A DNA stretch of 64,000 bases from Asterella californica (GCA_036924285.1 JAYKYS010000012.1:11346001-11410000), one strand, 5' to 3'. Shown: positions 20,624 to 33,274, counted from the stretch's first letter. Translations and numbers: made by a program. The notes: a model not told the origin generated them from the letters alone.

Positions 20624-22575
20624 GTGTTTATTGTGAGCTGGAGGCTCAGTCCTTCTCCAGTGCCCACAGTCTAGCTTCTACTTCTCAGAAGACGAAACTA
20701 GTCTTCCAGGAGACAGCTACTCCGTCTTCCGGGATTCTAACAGTACTTCCTAGATAGCTCTCGTCTTCCGAGCTATATCTAGACCATCCTAACTAAGCAA
20801 GACCTCGCATGGATTACCAAGAAGACAACCCACCTTGCATTACATCCTACTTCCTATTAGAAAATACAAGATTCGCGAAGAGTGCATAACAGGTTCAGAA
20901 GATGGTTGCGGGCTCCTGCGGTGACAGTGACCTCTGGGAAGACACCTTGGACAGTTTCTGATTCAATGTCTTTCTCGGAAGACCTCCCGAAGTCGGGCTT
21001 CTCTTCACTGGTCTCACCTGTCTTCTTCTTCCGACGCGCAATCTATCCTCACAACAGACTCAAGACAGTTGCACTCTGTTCTTCTGACTTCTCACCTCTC
21101 ATACACACTCAGAAGAAGCTTGCTGCTCGGTGGGAAGACATGACCCTCGATCATTCTCTCCAAATTCTGCCAGCAAGACTTCTCACGACTCTCTTCCTAA
21201 GTTTGGGGAGAAGAAGGAACGGCTGCTATGGGTCGGACAGAAGAGACCCGAAATGGACCGTCACATCTTCTCGCTCATTTTGCCAGCCTTTCAGTCTTCT
21301 AGTCTCTCTAGGAAGATGTGGAGTTGAGAAGCTTGGAAGACCGGGGGGCACAGGCCTAGTTCCCGACTTTCATCTTCTCGAAATAACAAAACAACTCACC
21401 ACGCCACTCAGGATTCGTACCAAGCATCTCTTAACACAAAAGCAACACAAATCCACTCTTGATACGAATTCTGTACAGTCGACTTTCGAAGACAGTCTTC
21501 CGAAAATGTTCCAATCTTCTGAAGTGTCTTCTGCTCTAGGTTTCGGGAGGAGAGGAGTAATCGGGTAGGAAAATCGATAGCTGGGATCGTCAATTTGAGG
21601 ACGATGGGTAGGGAAGCTCGAATTGAACTCAGGAAGAATCAAGAAGATGTCTGACAGAAATTGAGCAGCGCTTTCGCACCTAATGTCACAATAGGAAAAA
21701 TGAGGATGGGGGTAATCGATCAGGCTGCCTGCAAACAATCAGGGAAGCGCGGAGGATACCAAACAAAGGCGAGAAGAAGTGGGAAGGGAAAAGAACGTGG
21801 GAAGAACCTCTACAGTCTTCTTCTGCTTCTCGAGTTGCCTTCGACCTTCCGCGCGCTTCTGGCACTGGTCTCAGCTCCAATGCGACCCCACTGAGCTACC
21901 TCCGTCGTCAGCTCCAGTCTACGCCTCAATCGATCAAGTCGTCCACCTCCGATTCCACTCAACTGCTTCCAATGTCAACTTCCGTGAGATTCTCAAGAAA
22001 CGCGTTTCACTCAGTATGCTTCCTGCGCTTCAGCAATTCGACCTCGCCTTCTTGCTAGCTTCTAATCGCTATGTCCTCACTCAATTTCTCCTTGCTGATT
22101 TCCTCACTCGAAGCTCACCTCGCTGATTTCGATCTTCTGAAGAGTGTGCTTGCTGCGGGAAGTTGGAATGCGCTAATGCGCTTCTTGCAGATCTTCCCCG
22201 CAGATTAGGGCTTTCGACCCTAGGTGGACCCGACCTACCTACCACCTTGGTGTTACCTAGTAGGTACACCCACTCTCTTACCTGAAAATTCATGGTTAGG
22301 CTTTCGCGGTCGCTGCCTTCCGGAAGATGGGTGTCTTCCACCGTCTTCCCGTCTTCCGCCGTCTTCCGTCTTTCGAAGACGCAACTGAGAAGATGCTCTT
22401 CCGAAGATGATCGTTTTCCGAAGAAGTCAACTTATTATTACAAACAACCCTTAAGATCATCTTCCTGCTAAGGAAGACGTAACCTTAAGTAACAACGCTT
22501 CTTCAGTTATACAAACAAGTTATTATTCTTAAAAATTTCAAAATTTCGTGAATCCTGTAATTTGTGGGCACCACA
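20624..22575 (-). other. Family B 5' region, copy B2
   Basis: Inverted counterpart of 747-2746 with the same order of landmarks, including the GAAGAC-dense block (22310-22400). Open frames here (for example 20882-21568 on the plus strand) are not kept in B1 or B3. No gene seen. Confidence 0.6.
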
Positions 22576-23739
22576 ACCAGCAGCTGGAAGAAGGTTGAGG
22601 AAGCTGTTGGTCTGCTTACCAAGAGGGAGCGGAGACGAGAGAAGGTTCTTGTTAGGAGACTGGCGCCAACACCTACAGCTGTAACATCTGTTCTTGTAGT
22701 CCGACCAGTGGTTCCTGTTGTTAGATAGATAGTACCAGTTGCTCCAGTTGTTCCAGTTGTTCCAGCACCTATGGTATCTCCGAAGAAGGATGATTCAAAC
22801 CTTGAGGAGATTTTGCGTGGAATGCGAGATCTACAGATCAAGCTCACAAGATTGGAAGAGAAGGGGTCTACAAGCGGAGCAAGACCGGTTGAGAAGCAAG
22901 GCTGGATCCAGCGGTGTATCTGGTGCGATGGTACTGATCATCCGCGTAGAGATTGCAAGGAGTTCATTGATATTCTACAGCAAGGAGTGATCTTCTAGAA
23001 GGATGAGAAGGTAGCGCTGAGGGATACTGGTGCACTTCTTCAGACCAACTTTGGTAGAGGAGGGATGAAGAAGTTGGTTGAGGACCACCTATCAGCGCAA
23101 GCAGTTGCAATGGTGGAAGCTGGAACTTATGGCACAAGGGTTGAAGATCAAGCTGAGAGAGGTTTTAACGGGCAAGTTGAGCCAAGTGGATTGTGGTCAT
23201 CTGCCATCTCTATGAAACAGAAAGGGAAGATGGCACGTGAGACGTTACTGAGAACAGCTGCTACGATCCGGAAGGATACTGGATGGGAGGATCCGATAGA
23301 AGCTCTATCGGTGCATGCTTACATCGCCAAGAGCCAACACGAAGCGTTGTTGGAAGAAAAGAGAGGCGAGATTCAGAGGATGCAGGGGAAGGAACTTCTT
23401 CCAAGAGACAGACTCGAGGGGAGAGGGTTCGTCAAGAGCTTCAAGATGCATGAGTTCAAGATCTACCGATGGATGATGCTCCTTCTCCATCGAAAGTGAG
23501 ATAAAGGAGTTTCAGAAGGAGAAGGATAAGCTGGCTGCATACAAACTACAGTCGGACATCGAGGCTTCAACAGACTTGAAGGGAGTCTTGGAAGATCACA
23601 TTCTGAATGTGAAGGTGGAGTTTACCTTGAGGGAAGTGTTGGGCATTGCTAAGCGTGAGTTTCATGATGTCATCATCGATGTCATCAAACGGAAGCGACA
23701 AATTACGGATGAGACTGGTTTATCACATGCCTTGGATAC
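22576..23739 (+). pseudogene. D1 gag, middle part
   Basis: Begins at the equivalent of family A gag residue about 211 (WKKVEEAVGLL). Includes the zinc knuckle CIWCDGTDHPRRDC (CX2CX4HX4C) and the conserved KVEFTLREVLGIAKREFH block, and runs to the copia-1 insertion. In-frame stops (TAG near 22727 and at 22996) and frameshifts near 23390 break it. The role would have been the capsid/nucleocapsid polyprotein. The remaining part resumes at 29120 after the copia-1 element. Confidence 0.8.
23735..23739. repeat. Target-site duplication GATAC, left side of copia-1
   Basis: GATAC precedes the LTR and recurs at 29120-29124. Confidence 0.9.
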
Positions 23740-23968
23740 TGTAGAAAGATCGATACTTCGAGGACACTCCAAGAAGAGAGAGAGCGAGTAGACAAGGAAG
23801 TAAAATAGGAATGAGATGAGAGAGGCTTTGCCTCTCTCTGTATATATAGTGGAGGTGAGTACAAGGGAAACCCTAATGGTGGGTTAGCCCTCTAACTAAC
23901 TCTAACAACCCTAACCACTCCGGCTAATGGTAGCCGTCGATCTACTAGAGCTTGGGACTATATCAACA
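23740..23968 (-). repeat. 3' LTR of copia-1
   Basis: 229 bp, TGTAGAAAG...ATATCAACA on the plus strand. Contains a TATA box (TATATATA on both strands) and a 21-bp hairpin. The polypurine tract lies just outside at 23969-23977 (minus strand GAAGGGGAG). The pol reading frame ends 58 bases inside this LTR. Confidence 0.93.
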
Positions 23969-26900
23969 CTCCCCTTCAAGCTCATCTCTACATCCTGTAC
24001 TCCTAGACAATGTCTGAAAGCATCAAACTTATCTCTAGGCAACGCCTTAGTGAAGATATCGGCAACCTGATCTCCTGTGCTCACATAACTGAGCTCAATC
24101 TCTCCTGCAAGGACCTTCTCTCTAATAAAGTGATAGTGCACCTCAATGTGCTTCGTCCTAGCATGGAAAACAGGATTACTAGCTAACTTCATGCTGCTAA
24201 TGTTGTCTGTATATACAACAACAGGATCTGTACACTCCACACCAATATCAGATAGCAGACATCGAAGCCAGATCGATTCGCATGTTACGTTCGTTGCTCC
24301 TCGATACTCTGCTTCCGTGGATGACAAAGCAACTGTGGGTTGCTTCTTAGAAGCCCAGCTTATAGCAGCGCTTCCAAGTCCAAAAGCGTAACCTGACGTG
24401 GATCTCCTGTCGGCACTTCCTGCCCAATCAGCATCTGTGTAGCCATGTAACAACAATGGTCCACCGTATCGATAGTGAAGTCCGTACTGCATCGAGAACT
24501 TCACGTAGCGGAGGATCCGCTTGACAGCCTCAAAATGTGATCTCCGTGGTGACTGCATGAATTGACTAATCAGACCGACAGCATAGCTCAAGTCTGGTCT
24601 GGTGATGGTCAAGTAGATAAGACTCCCAACCATCTGTCTGTACATGCGTGGATCATCCAGCAACTCACCATCCTCTGCTCCTAGCTTTACCCCTTGCTCT
24701 AATGGTGTAGCAATGGGTTTGCAATCAAGCATACCAAATCTCTCAAGCATACTGAGAGCATACTGTCGCTGTACAAGCCAAACATCCTTCCCATCTCTAA
24801 TGAACTCCACAGCAAGGAAGTACTTGAGTTCTCCTAAGTCCATCATCTCGAACTCGGATTTCAAGTGATCCTTGATTTGGGAAATAAGCTCCTCAAAGTT
24901 ACCGGTAATGATCAAGTCATCAACATAGATGGTGATCACAACAATCCGGTCTCGTATTCTCAATGAATACAAGGTAGAGTCTGAACTACACAGGTGGAAA
25001 CCAAGAGACTGCAAGTAAGAATTGATCTTTGCATACCATGCTCTTGGTGCCTGTTTCAGACCATAGAGAGCCTTCCGTAACTTACATACACGGGAAGGGA
25101 ACTTAGGATCCTCATAACCAGGAGGTTGCTGCATGTAGACCTCCTCCTCAAGATCGTCATTGAGGAAGGCGTTCTTGAAGTCCATCTGGTGCATCTTCCA
25201 ACCTTTCTGAGTTGCAACTGCAACTGCTGTTCGAATAGTCACCATCTTCGCAACAGGAGCAAAGGTCTCCTCAAAATCCACTCCATGTTGCTGTGCGTAG
25301 CCCTTAGCTACCAATCTGGCCTTGTACCGACACACGGTACCATCCGAGTTGCGCTTGACCTTGAAAACCTACCTGCAACCAATCGCTTTCTTACCCTGAG
25401 GTAAGTCTACCAACTCCCAAGTCTGTTGGTGATGAAGCGCAGCAAGTTCAGCTTTCATAGCACTTACCCATTGGGCCTTGTGCATCGCCTCCTCAAGCGA
25501 ACTCGGTTCCTGTTCCTGAAGAACATTGGCCATATATGCATGGTGCGCAGCAAGAAAACCTTCATGCATATACCTACTCACTGGATGTTTTGGCCGCTCA
25601 GATCTGCGAGAGGTAATCGGTGCACTAGTCACCTCCCCTTGCAACTGATCTGACGTAGACGCCAAGGTCTGGGACAAAGTATCCAGGGGATGTGGAAGAT
25701 CCACATATCTGGATGAGTCAAACATACGCTGCAATAGCACGCGCTCATCCTATGTAGAAACTACACTAGTTCCACTATGCTGTGTTACGTGGACTCCAGC
25801 GTTAACAACAGCTCTATGTGCAACAGATTCTGATCTGGAATCAGTGACTTCTCCAGATCCTCCACTCAACATACTACTCTGAGGTACTACAGTGGACTGA
25901 CTCCTTGGTTCTACAGTAGGTATAGGGATGGCTACGACAAGTGCAGGTGCAAACCAAGACTGTAGCTCATCAAAAATGACATCTCTACTGATATAGAACT
26001 GCTTGGACGAAGGATTGTAGCACCTATATCCTTTCGTATCAGAAGCATAACCAAGGAAGATACATCTATCTGCTTTTGGATCTAGTTTCTTACGTCTTTT
26101 ATCAGGTATGTGCACATAATAGATACATCCGAAAACTTTAAGGAAAGAGTAATCAGGCTTACTGCCTGTGAAGACCTCCATCGGTGTCTTGCTGTGGACT
26201 GCCGCTGTAGGCGTCCGGTTCATCAGATACACCGCACATGAAACAGCTTCTGCCCAGTAAGGTCTAGGCATGGTCTTCTCGTTCAACATCGCACGAGCAG
26301 CTTCTGCTATGTGTCGATTCTTGCGCTCCGCAACCCCGTTCTGCTGCGGACTGTAACTGCAGGTCTTCTGGCGTCGGATACCATGCTCACGCAGATATGC
26401 GTCGAACTCTCCAGAAAGAAACTCGCCTCCTCCATCAGATCTCAAACAGAGGATAGATGCTCCAGACTGTTTTTCCACCAACTTGCGAAAAGTCTGGAAC
26501 GCTGACAGTACTTCAGCAGAGGACTTGTTTCTCAACAAATAGATCCAAGTATATCGCGAATGATCATCAATGAACGACACGAAGTACTGGAAACCGATCA
26601 TACTTGGCTGAGAAGCAGTCCATACATCAGTGTGAACAAGCTCCAGAAGCTTGTTCGCCCTACTGCCTGATCCCTTAAAGGGCTGTCTAGCTTGCTTGCC
26701 GAATTGACATGCTGCACAGACTCCAATGGGCTCACTGGATTCGAATTTGGGCAGACCTGTAACCAGGTCAGAACTCGGAAGGCTTTTCAGCCTCTGAAAG
26801 TTCATGTGCCCAATTCGCTTGTGCCAGATGTCAATATCAGACACTACTGGACCACTCTGTCCATACATGGCAGCTTGTAACTTAGGCGCAGATGCATCTA

Positions 26901-27234
26901 GTTTGAACAGCCTACCACTCTTGATACCTCGAGCTATGACAGTGCCATTCGAATCTTCAATAAAGCATCCATCTTTATTGAAGCGCACTTGCAGACCCTG
27001 CTCTATCAACTGTCCTACAGATAGCAGGTTTCTAGTCAATGTAGGTACATGTAAGACATTCCGTATACCAGTAAACGTTGAGGTAGGAATGTCAAGTGGA
27101 ATGTTACCCTTGTGCTGGATCTTGTGCTTGGTGTCATCTCCTGTCACCATAAACTGTGGAGTCTCCACAGGCTCGAGTGAACTAAACCACTCCCGATGGG
27201 GAGTCATGTGACTGGTGGCGCCGGAGTCGATCAC
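23911..27234 (-). pseudogene. copia-1 pol: protease, integrase, reverse transcriptase, RNase H
   Basis: One frame interrupted by TAG at 25747-25749 (CAG in copia-2) and at 25369-25371 (TGG in copia-2), and separated from gag by TAG at 27235-27237. Domains in order: retropepsin with IDSGATSHM; integrase with a zinc-binding region ending CAACQFGKQ and a DDE core (VHTDVW; LRSDGGGEF; SPQQNGVAERKN); reverse transcriptase with YVDDLIITG; RNase H with TDADWAGS and SSTEAEY. This order (integrase before reverse transcriptase) defines Ty1/copia. The protein ends inside the 3' LTR. Two single-base changes account for both internal stops, so it died recently. Confidence 0.93.
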
Positions 27235-28200
27235 CTAGTCAGTTTGTGGCTCGAAAGCCGCATAACTCTGATGCGTAGTAATCAGCAATTGCTCCGAATA
27301 GACATGCTCAGTGACTGCATAGCCTTGCTGGTTGCTGTTACCTTGTTGGGGGTTGTTGTCGTGTTGTCTCTGATCGTTCTGCTTCTTGTAGCACTGATTC
27401 ACATTGTGGCCTTGTTTCTTGCAGTAGTTGCAGGAACCAGGCGCTCTTCTCTGATTGTTGTTGGAACCACCAGACTGTTGCTGGTTCTGCTGGTTCTGCG
27501 ATTGCTGTTGCTGTTGCTGTCCGCGACCCCCTCCACGTCCAGCACCTTTGCCACGACCCCTACCTCGAGATCCTCCAGAACCTGCAAAATAGACAGATTC
27601 TTGCTGACCCGTCGAAGTAGAACTCCCCAGTAGGCGCACCTCCTCTCCTAACATCATAGGAACAAGCTCATCAAACCGCGGAAGAGGTTCTCTGATCGAA
27701 ATCGATGTTATGAACTGTTTGTACTCTGCAGGCAGTCCCTGCAATGTGGCTCCGATCAAGACAGTGGGATCAATCTCGACTTTGACAGAAGATAGCTGAT
27801 CCGCAAGCTGCTTCACCCCGTTCACATAGTCGTTTATGCACATCGACCCCTTCTTCACGGTATTGAACTGCTGCAGCAATTGCAGCTTCCGCGCCTCTGT
27901 TCCGGATTGAAACAGATGCGCGAGTGCATCCCAAGCTTTCTTGGGCGTATCACAATCCTGGATGTGACCGATCATCGATGCTGAAACTATCAGCGCGATG
28001 TAGTGAATAGCCTGATATGAGCGCTTCTTCCACTCCTTGAATTTCGGATCAGAAATTGGCACTTCATGCGCTTTCTCCTCCTCAGTGATAAGATCCCATA
28101 GATCTTGTCCCTGCAGGAAAGTCTTCATCCGGAACTTCCACACTTGGTAGTTGTTCTTGTCGAGTTTCTCTCCAGTGATCAAAGACACAGACTCCGCCAT
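27235..28200 (-). CDS. copia-1 Gag
   Basis: 321 aa from the ATG at 28200 (MAESVSLITGEKLD). It has a UBN2-type Gag region (the plant copia capsid domain) over about residues 10-200, a Gly/Arg and Gln/Asn-rich low-complexity stretch, and one CCHC knuckle (CNYCKKQGHNVNQC) near 258-271. It ends at a TAG directly before the protease in the same frame. In copia-2 the equivalent junction has no stop and is 12 bases shorter. So the stop is either a local insertion or a readthrough arrangement that lets Gag exceed Pol; I cannot decide. Confidence 0.9.
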   Translation of the reverse strand: MAESVSLITGEKLDKNNYQVWKFRMKTFLQGQDLWDLITEEEKAHEVPISDPKFKEWKKRSYQAIHYIALIVSASMIGHIQDCDTPKKAWDALAHLFQSGTEARKLQLLQQFNTVKKGSMCINDYVNGVKQLADQLSSVKVEIDPTVLIGATLQGLPAEYKQFITSISIREPLPRFDELVPMMLGEEVRLLGSSTSTGQQESVYFAGSGGSRGRGRGKGAGRGGGRGQQQQQQSQNQQNQQQSGGSNNNQRRAPGSCNYCKKQGHNVNQCYKKQNDQRQHDNNPQQGNSNQQGYAVTEHVYSEQLLITTHQSYAAFEPQTD

Positions 28201-28878
28201 AGCTGCAATGTCGAAATTGCACTGTTCTGTACGCGGAAAAACCTCCCAGGAACTGCACGAAACTCGTCTCTCCCCACTGCGCGATCAAGAGTTGTCACAA
28301 GTCACGACGAGGCGACTCCGTGAACTCCTCCTGCAGCGACAACGAGAAAAGAACCTGTGCGCGAACTGTAGGTGTACAAAACACGACGGAAACGTCGAAA
28401 GAACACACCAAGAAAGGTCGAAACTGGACCAAATGAGATCGAAAATGGGCGTGCGACCCCTTGAAATTTTCAGAAATTTTCAAATAGAATTTTCAAATTT
28501 TCAAATTTTCAAATTTTCCACCCTTATTCGAAACAGGATTAGTTTTGGACTCAAGTCCTAAAACTTTCGTTTTGGTCGAAAAAGATCCGTTTGAAAATCT
28601 GCCGCTGGAAATCTCCAAATCGACTGAAACTTTGCCCAGTACACAATTCGCACCTTCTGAGCAAGACAGCCCTAAAGGGTTGGTCGACAGAAAACAGCGA
28701 GAAAAAATCGTCTAGGCCTCCGAAATCGCGTTCAAAGTTTCTGGTGGCGAAAGAAACGGTTTCGCCTCACCCGAACGCATCAGCAGGATAGTGCTCGACA
28801 TCAGGCACAACTCCTGCTGCTCTCTCCTGTACTCCAATCTCCATCTTGCTCATCAGCAAGGGACACACGCTCTCACCA
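28201..28878 (-). other. copia-1 5' leader
   Basis: About 680 bases between the primer-binding site and gag, with short AATTTTCA repeats near 28465-28520 (AAATTTTC repeated). No conserved ORF. Collinear with the copia-2 leader (56650-57285). Confidence 0.7.
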
Positions 28879-28890
28879 GCTCTGATACCA
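28879..28890 (-). other. copia-1 primer-binding site
   Basis: The sense strand reads TGGTATCAGAGC immediately after the 5' LTR, complementary to the 3' end of plant initiator methionine tRNA, the usual primer of plant copia elements. Confidence 0.92.
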
Positions 28891-29119
28891 TGTAGAAAGA
28901 TCGATACTTCGAGGACACTCCAAGAAGAGAGAGAGCGAGTAGACAAGGAAGTAAAATAGGAATGAGATGAGAGAGGCTTTGCCTCTCTCTGTATATATAG
29001 TGGAGGTGAGTACAAGGGAAACCCTAATGGTGGGTTAGCCCTCTAACTAACTCTAACAACCCTAACCACTCCGGCTAATGGTAGCCGTCGATCTACTAGA
29101 GCTTGGGACTATATCAACA
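28891..29119 (-). repeat. 5' LTR of copia-1
   Basis: 229 bp, the same length and nearly the same sequence as 23740-23968. A sense-strand TATATATA box is followed by the hairpin GAGAGAGGC-AAA-GCCTCTCTC. Confidence 0.93.
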
Positions 29120-29124
29120 GATAC
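29120..29124. repeat. Target-site duplication GATAC, right side of copia-1
   Basis: Partner of 23735-23739. Confidence 0.9.
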
Positions 29125-29749
29125 TAGGATGTCTGTTGATGAGAAGAGAGAGCTTGCAAGGTGCAGTGTTTATTCTCCAGAAGAAGAAAGAGATTGAAGG
29201 CGCAGGGTACATTTTGAGGATGAAGAGGAGGATGGGAAGCAGAGCTCAAGTCATTACAGCCACAGTCACTGGGCTCGAACTACAACAGAGACGTTGGTGA
29301 GAATCGGAGACTTGGATGAGCCGGTGGTTGCTCTGATTGATCATGGATCAGAAATCAACATCATGTCGAAAGAGCTGTACAAGAGAAAGAATTGGCCGAT
29401 CGACATAGAGCATGGGTGGGTCATCAGAGCAGCCAACAACACAAGAGGAGACTTGTACGGAGCTTGTCCAGACATCAGAGTACGCGTAGGTGATGTTGCT
29501 ATCGACCAAAACTTCTTTGTTCAGGAAGCAACATCATACCCGCTCATTCTTGATCAACCTTTCATCATAGCGACTCGGATGGAAACAAAGGTACTGGACG
29601 ACGTATCTGCTTATGCTAGGATCCGAAGTCAAGATGGGAAGAGAGCGGTACAGTTCTTGACTGTACCGTCCAATCACGAGCGTAACCGAGATCGTTTGAG
29701 AGAGAAATCGCTTCCAAAGATGAGTGAAGAATTCAAGGATTTTTGTTGA
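29125..29749 (+). pseudogene. D1 gag C-terminus with protease
   Basis: Continuation of the gag frame after copia-1. The clean part is 29294-29749 (151 aa) and contains the retropepsin ALIDHGSEINIMSKELY and LILDQPF (A1 has ILGQP), ending TGA at 29747-29749. The active site is DHGS, as in A1. The -1 frame (from 29743) is open across the stop and leads into pol, the same arrangement as A1. The heptamer itself is lost here: the site reads GGATTTTTG. Confidence 0.8.
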
Positions 29750-32700
29750 GTACCACTATAGAGCGGGATTGTGGTGGTGCGCAGGAGAAGGTACTCTTGC
29801 TTGATGGAGATAGTGTCTTTTGTACAGGGTTTGTTGGGTTTTTAGAGTGTGGGGTTGCTATTTACAAGAAGATAGAAGAGCTGAGGAGAAAAGAACAAAA
29901 ACATTTGCGTGATGTTGAGTTGATGATGAAAGAATTGGGTGAGCTAGAAGGGATGAATGGATTTCTGGTGTTTATGAAGAGGATGGGTTGGAAGATCCTT
30001 TGCGAGAGATCATGTCTATTGGATGAGAGGATATGGATAAGGTCGTGCAGATTCATTCAAGGGAGGTCTATTCGGTGATCGAATCATTCCGTGCACCGGA
30101 GGTTCGAGTTGAGACAAGATACAAGACAGTGGATAAGAAGATAAAGCCAGTTGCTGGTCCTTTGCCGGAAGACACTAACCAACAGATGGATCGAGCTTCA
30201 AGAGAGAAGAGTTTGAGAGATCTTGCAATGATAGGACATAAGTTCATGAAGAAGACCTTTGAAGAGCTGAAGATTGGATCTGATGGGTCTCTTCTACCAG
30301 AAGAGAGGATGCTTTCACGACATGGGAAAGCATTTGCCTTTGAGCCACAGGAGATTGGGTGTGTAGACCCGTACGTTGTTACGCCGATGGTTATCTTCAC
30401 GGTACAGCATGTGCCATGGAACTTGAGACCAATTCCAGTACCGCGGGCTCACTTGCCCAAACTAGTGGAGTTGCTGAAGGAGAAGATGCGGATGAAGATC
30501 TTGGAGCCGTCGTTTGCATCATATTCGAGTAGATGGTTTACAGTGCCTAAGAAGAATGGATCGTTGCGGTTCATCCAAGACATGCAGTCGGTGAACGCAG
30601 TAACAATCAGATATGCTGGGGTGGGACCGATTGTGGATGAGTTTGCTGAAGCGTTTGCAAGAAGAGCAATTTACTCAATGAGAGATCTTTACTCAGGGTA
30701 TGATCAGTTTCAACTAGCGGAGGAGAGCAGAAGCTTCACGACAATGAGGACACCTTTGGGGTTGGTTAGGATGTGTACCTTACCACAGGGAGCTACCAAC
30801 TCGGTAGCACACATGATGAACGGGATGAATCGAGTTCTAAGAGACTTCATCCTTGAAAAGACGATGTCGTTCTTGGACGACATCCTCATCAAAGGATGTG
30901 TGGAAGATGAGAAGGATGAAGCATTAGATCAGAGGGGGTGTCGACGATACGTCACTGATCACATCGCAGACTGTGAGAAGATCTTATCTCGACTTGAGGA
31001 AGTTCATCTTACGCTGTCAGGTGCGAAGTCTGCATTTGGGGTTAGAGAGGTTTTGATCGTTGGTCATTTGTGTGGATCGTTTGATCGAAAGCCAGATCCG
31101 AACAAGGTGAATGCGATTGCAAGGATGAAGGAGGTTTGCAACTCGCTGACAGAAGTAAGAAGATTTTTGGGTGCTTGTGTATTCTACCACATTTGGATTC
31201 CTCATTATGCGAATGTGGCAGATCCGTTGTATGGATTGTTGCGTAGGGGTCATAAGTTCAGATGGGAGGAAGAGCATACTGATGCGATAAGGAAGCTGAA
31301 GTCTTTACTATCATCTCCTCCAGTTCTGAGAAGGATTGATTACAAGGGTGCTAGGCCGGTGGTTCTTACAATGGATACAAGTCCAGTTGCAATTGGATGG
31401 GCAGTCGGTCAAGACGATGAGGATGGAGACAAGTTTGCGGTTAGGTTCGGAGCGAAGGTGTTAAGTGCTCGACAACGTGCTTACCCGCAAGTGAAGAGAG
31501 AACTGTGGGGTATTGTTTCAGCTATGAAAACTGAGAAAGAGTATTTGATTGGAGCAGTAGTGGTGGTTGAAACTGATTGCTTGCCGTTGTTAGGGATGAT
31601 CATGAATTGTTCAACTTCTGATATTGCGATGTTACGATGGATCGCATATATCAAGTCGTTGAACCCGGAGTTTAGACATATCGCAGGGAAGGATAATCTG
31701 ATGGCGGATATGTTATCCCGGGCTCGATATGATGGGGAGGATGAGATGGTAGAAGACATTGACGACGTGGGTACAGAGTTCTATTCGATTGCACAGACAG
31801 GAAGAGAAGATGAGTTATTTGTTGAAGGGTTGTATGATGATGATTTGCTTGATATCGAGAGGTATCTTAGTACGATGGTTAAGCAGACAAGTTGGATGGA
31901 TGAGAGGTTTCGGAGAGTTCGAAGGAAGGCCTACAACTTCATGTTGCAGGATGGGTTTCTTTGGAAGCGACCGAAGCAAAAAGGTGGGGTACCGCTACGG
32001 GTGATTTGCAACAAGGAAGATCAGCAGAAGTTGCTCAAGGCGTTCCATGAGAGTCTTTGGGCTGGACATCGAGGGATTTGGGCCACTTTTACAAAGATGA
32101 AAGAGCGGTATTGGTGGAACAACATGTACAAGGATGTTGTATTTTTTGTGGAGTCTTGTTTGACATGTCAGATGTATTCGAACATCCGACATCGTGAAGG
32201 ATTACACCCGACTTATCCGTTGGCAATCCACTTCAAGTGGGAGGTAGACTTGGTGATTATGCCAGTTGGATTGTGGCAGATGAGATACTTGGTACTTGCT
32301 AGAGAAGATCTTTCAAATCAAGTCGAGGGTAGGGCGCTTCAGACGAAGACAACTGAAGGGGTATGTAGATTTCTCTTGGAAGAGGTTGTTTGTCGGTATG
32401 GATGTGTGGGAAAGATCACTATAGATCGGGGAGAGTTAGATGCACATGAGACTCATGAATTCTTTGCAAGGTGTGGGATGAGGTTGTTACTGACAACTGC
32501 TTACAACCCCGAAGGGAATGCCAAGAGTGAACGTGGTCATCCACCCATTGTGAAGGCTTTGGTGAAGGTCTGCAACGGAAGGGTGCGCGAGTGGCCTCGA
32601 CTCTTACCATTTGCGTTATGAGTAGATCGAACAACGCACAACTTAGTGACAGGTTACATGCCAGTAGAACTCATCATAGGATAGAAACCTATCATGCCGA

Positions 32701-33200
32701 TTGAAGAACACGTTCTGACATGGAGTGTGTTACCTTGGAAGAACAATTTGACTAAGGAAGAGCTTCTTGCTATTCAAATTAGGCAGTTAGAGAGAAGACC
32801 AGAGGATATCCAAACTGCTTTGGATAGGTTGCGAGAAGCACGGTTGAAGAACAAGATCAGATTTGATTAGCGACATCGTTTGAGACCTAGAGAAATCAAG
32901 GAAGGTGATTGGGTGTTAGTCTATGACAACAGTCTAGACAACCAGCATAGTGCACTCCGGAAGTTTTCCAGAAGATGGTTTGGTCCGTATGTGGTAAAGA
33001 AGGTTCATGACAACGCAACTTACGACCTGCAAGAGTTGGATGGAACGAGCTTGAAGATACTAGTGGTAGGTAAACGTGTCAAGATTTTCAAAAAGAGAGA
33101 TGAAGAGGTCGACCTAGCAGATATCTTGACAGAGTTTCAGTTTGAGGATGAGGATTATGAAGAAGACCTTGCAGATGAGGTTGGTTACGATGGGAAGTAG
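29743..33200 (+). pseudogene. D1 pol: reverse transcriptase, RNase H, integrase
   Basis: The linker (29743-30078) is followed after a frameshift near 29955 by one long frame (30033-32621, 862 aa). That frame has reverse transcriptase (SSRWFTVPKKNG, DLYSGYDQFQL, FLDDILIKG), RNase H (MDTSPVAIGWAVG, ETDCLPLLGM) and integrase (HESLWAGH...CLTCQ; VDLVIMPVG; IDRGELD; NPEGNAKSERG). The frame stops at 32619-32621, TGA where A1 has TGG. Two further TAG codons follow before the GPY/F module (32880-33200, WFGPYVVKKVHDNATY). It shows that in this lineage RNase H and integrase are normally fused, so the break in A1 pol is a mutation. Dead copy. Confidence 0.88.
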
Positions 33201-33274
33201 GACGATATGACGAAGTGTGTGCCGGTCCACTCCTTGGTTGGTATCTCTGGTGCATACCGGAGGATGCACATGTT

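Larger units (their letters stand above)
8305..22575 (-). mobile_element. Family B retroelement unit B2, interrupted by A1
   Basis: Inverted relative to B1. The 5' edge (TGTGGTGCCCACAAATT on the minus strand) lies at 22575, the gag-like ORF spans 20623 down to about 9577, and the 3' segment reaches the junction at 8305. Element A1 (11582-20286) was inserted into the gag-like ORF. Removing A1 and one copy of the ACGT duplication restores alignment with B1 without a gap (GAGT-ACGT-GGCATG here, GAGT-TCAT-GGCATG in B1). The 5' edge abuts a family D gag fragment at 22576. Confidence 0.75.
23740..29119 (-). mobile_element. Ty1/copia retrotransposon copia-1 (full length)
   Basis: 5380 bp on the minus strand. 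Two 229-bp LTRs (28891-29119 and 23740-23968), an initiator-Met-type primer-binding site, gag with CCHC knuckle, protease, integrase, reverse transcriptase and RNase H in one frame broken by three TAG codons, and a polypurine tract. It is flanked by a perfect 5-bp duplication and sits in the D1 gag. The LTRs look almost identical. Closely related to copia-2 at 56408-61745. Confidence 0.95.

Noticed and set aside
20882..21568. 228-aa open frame on the plus strand
   Set aside because: Antisense to the B2 5' region. The equivalent strand in B1 and B3 has no matching frame, so it is likely chance.
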